64,000 nt of DNA from Vibrio agarivorans (lineage in GTDB: Bacteria > Pseudomonadota > Gammaproteobacteria > Enterobacterales > Vibrionaceae). The notes beneath the pieces were generated by a model. That model searched no databases. It saw only the letters and a list, made by a program, of their open reading frames with translations, and was not told the DNA's origin. Position 1 is the first letter of the stretch. The number at the start of each line of letters is the position of its first letter. This document shows positions 63,307-64,000 of this stretch, piece after piece. The position numbers and the translations under genes are program-made. The stretch is taken from assembly GCF_030409635.1 (NCBI RefSeq), contig NZ_JAUFQF010000004.1:1894241-1958240 (forward strand), given 5' to 3'.

Positions 63307-64000
63307 ATGTATAGCAAAATTTTAGGTACAGGCAGCTACCTGCCATCTCAGGTGCGTTCAAACGCAGACCTAGAGAAAATGGTAGAGACAAGCGATGAAT
63401 GGATTGTTACTCGTACGGGTATCAAAGAGCGTCGTATTGCTGCAGAAAATGAAACCGTGGCTGACATGGCTCATCACGCGGCGGAGAATGCCATTGAGAT
63501 GGCGGGTATCGATAAGAATGATATCGATATGATTCTTGTCGCGACAACCAGTGGCTCTCATGCGTTCCCATCAGCGGCGTGTCAGGTTCAAGCACTGTTG
63601 GGCATCAAGCACTGTCCAGCATTCGATATGGCAGCAGCGTGTTCAGGTTTTGTTTATGCTCTATCGGTTGCTGACCAATATATCAAAACAGGGCATTGTA
63701 AAAATATTCTTGTGATTGGTGCAGATGCATTATCAAAAACGTGCGACCCTACTGACCGCTCAACCATCATTTTATTTGGTGATGCGGCAGGTGCAGTTGT
63801 TGTTGGTGCAAGTGAAGAGCCAGGCATTTTATCAACAACCATCAATGCAGATGGTCGTTTTGGTGATCTTCTAAGCCTGAAATACCCGAATCGTAGTGAT
63901 GACATGCCGGGTAGCTTTGAGCACAGTGACGACATCAACAGCTGGCTACACATGGCGGGCAATGAAGTATTCAAAGTTGCGGTGACTCAGCTTTCTCGAT
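63307..64000 (+). CDS. fabH: 3-oxoacyl-ACP synthase III FabH (partial, C-terminus outside window)
   Basis: FabH starts fatty-acid synthesis by condensing acetyl-CoA with malonyl-ACP. The frame runs from ATG 63307 to the window end with no stop, giving about 231 residues. It begins [20 protein letters not shown], and the catalytic Cys lies in [13 protein letters not shown]. The His and Asn of the active site lie beyond the window. It follows plsX by 5 bases, as in E. coli. Confidence 0.95.
   Translation, partial: MYSKILGTGSYLPSQVRSNADLEKMVETSDEWIVTRTGIKERRIAAENETVADMAHHAAENAIEMAGIDKNDIDMILVATTSGSHAFPSAACQVQALLGIKHCPAFDMAAACSGFVYALSVADQYIKTGHCKNILVIGADALSKTCDPTDRSTIILFGDAAGAVVVGASEEPGILSTTINADGRFGDLLSLKYPNRSDDMPGSFEHSDDINSWLHMAGNEVFKVAVTQLSR

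Overview
The window is a stretch of the main chromosome of a Vibrio (Gammaproteobacteria). Gene content and order support this: mnmC-fabB-pdxB-asd-hubP-truA-accD-folC-dedD-cvpA-purF, znuABC, feoABC, and a single polar flagellum/chemotaxis operon flhA-flhF-flhG-fliA-cheYZAB-parC-parP-cheW-fipA, then ccmABCDEFGHI and rne-rluC-yceF-yceD-rpmF-plsX-fabH. Proteins match Vibrio and E. coli families along their length. The species cannot be named from the sequence alone. I saw no rRNA, tRNA, CRISPR array, insertion sequence or prophage; this is core genome.

Layout. 1-15.3 kb: tRNA modification (mnmC, truncated by the window edge), fatty-acid elongation (fabB, with a 3'UTR resembling the small RNA FarS), pyridoxal phosphate and aspartate-family biosynthesis (pdxB-asd), the polar hub protein gene hubP/fimV with eight 114-bp tandem repeats, then truA, accD, folC, dedD, cvpA and purF with a PurR operator. 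15.3-17.8 kb: divergent zinc uptake genes znuCB and znuA around a Zur box. 18.0-24.8 kb: a membrane-bound AraC-type regulator with a periplasmic propeller and a degenerate kinase domain, a structured spacer, and the ferrous-iron operon feoABC with a Fur box. 24.9-31.7 kb: a HIT protein, argS, yecM, an M16 peptidase and sixA.

31.7-44.6 kb: the flagellar/chemotaxis operon behind a sigma-54 type promoter. It encodes export (flhA), pole placement and number control (flhF, flhG), the flagellar sigma factor (fliA), chemotaxis signalling (cheY, Z, A, B, W), array positioning (parC, parP) and the DUF2802 membrane protein FipA. With hubP in the same window, most of the known polar-organising machinery is encoded here. 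44.7-51.8 kb: the complete cytochrome c maturation operon. 51.9-56 kb: mlaA, fadL and a SulP transporter. 56-64 kb: RNase E with its long leader, then rluC, yceF, yceD, rpmF, plsX and fabH (cut by the window end).

The most interesting signals are: three copies of a FliM/CheZ-like peptide in the linker of CheA where a P2 domain would be expected; the same GAGCCA microsatellite in hubP and parP; the one-piece regulator derived from a hybrid two-component sensor; a series of strong hairpins before feoA; a duplicated enolase-site-like motif in RNase E; and a yceD promoter that predicts an almost leaderless mRNA.
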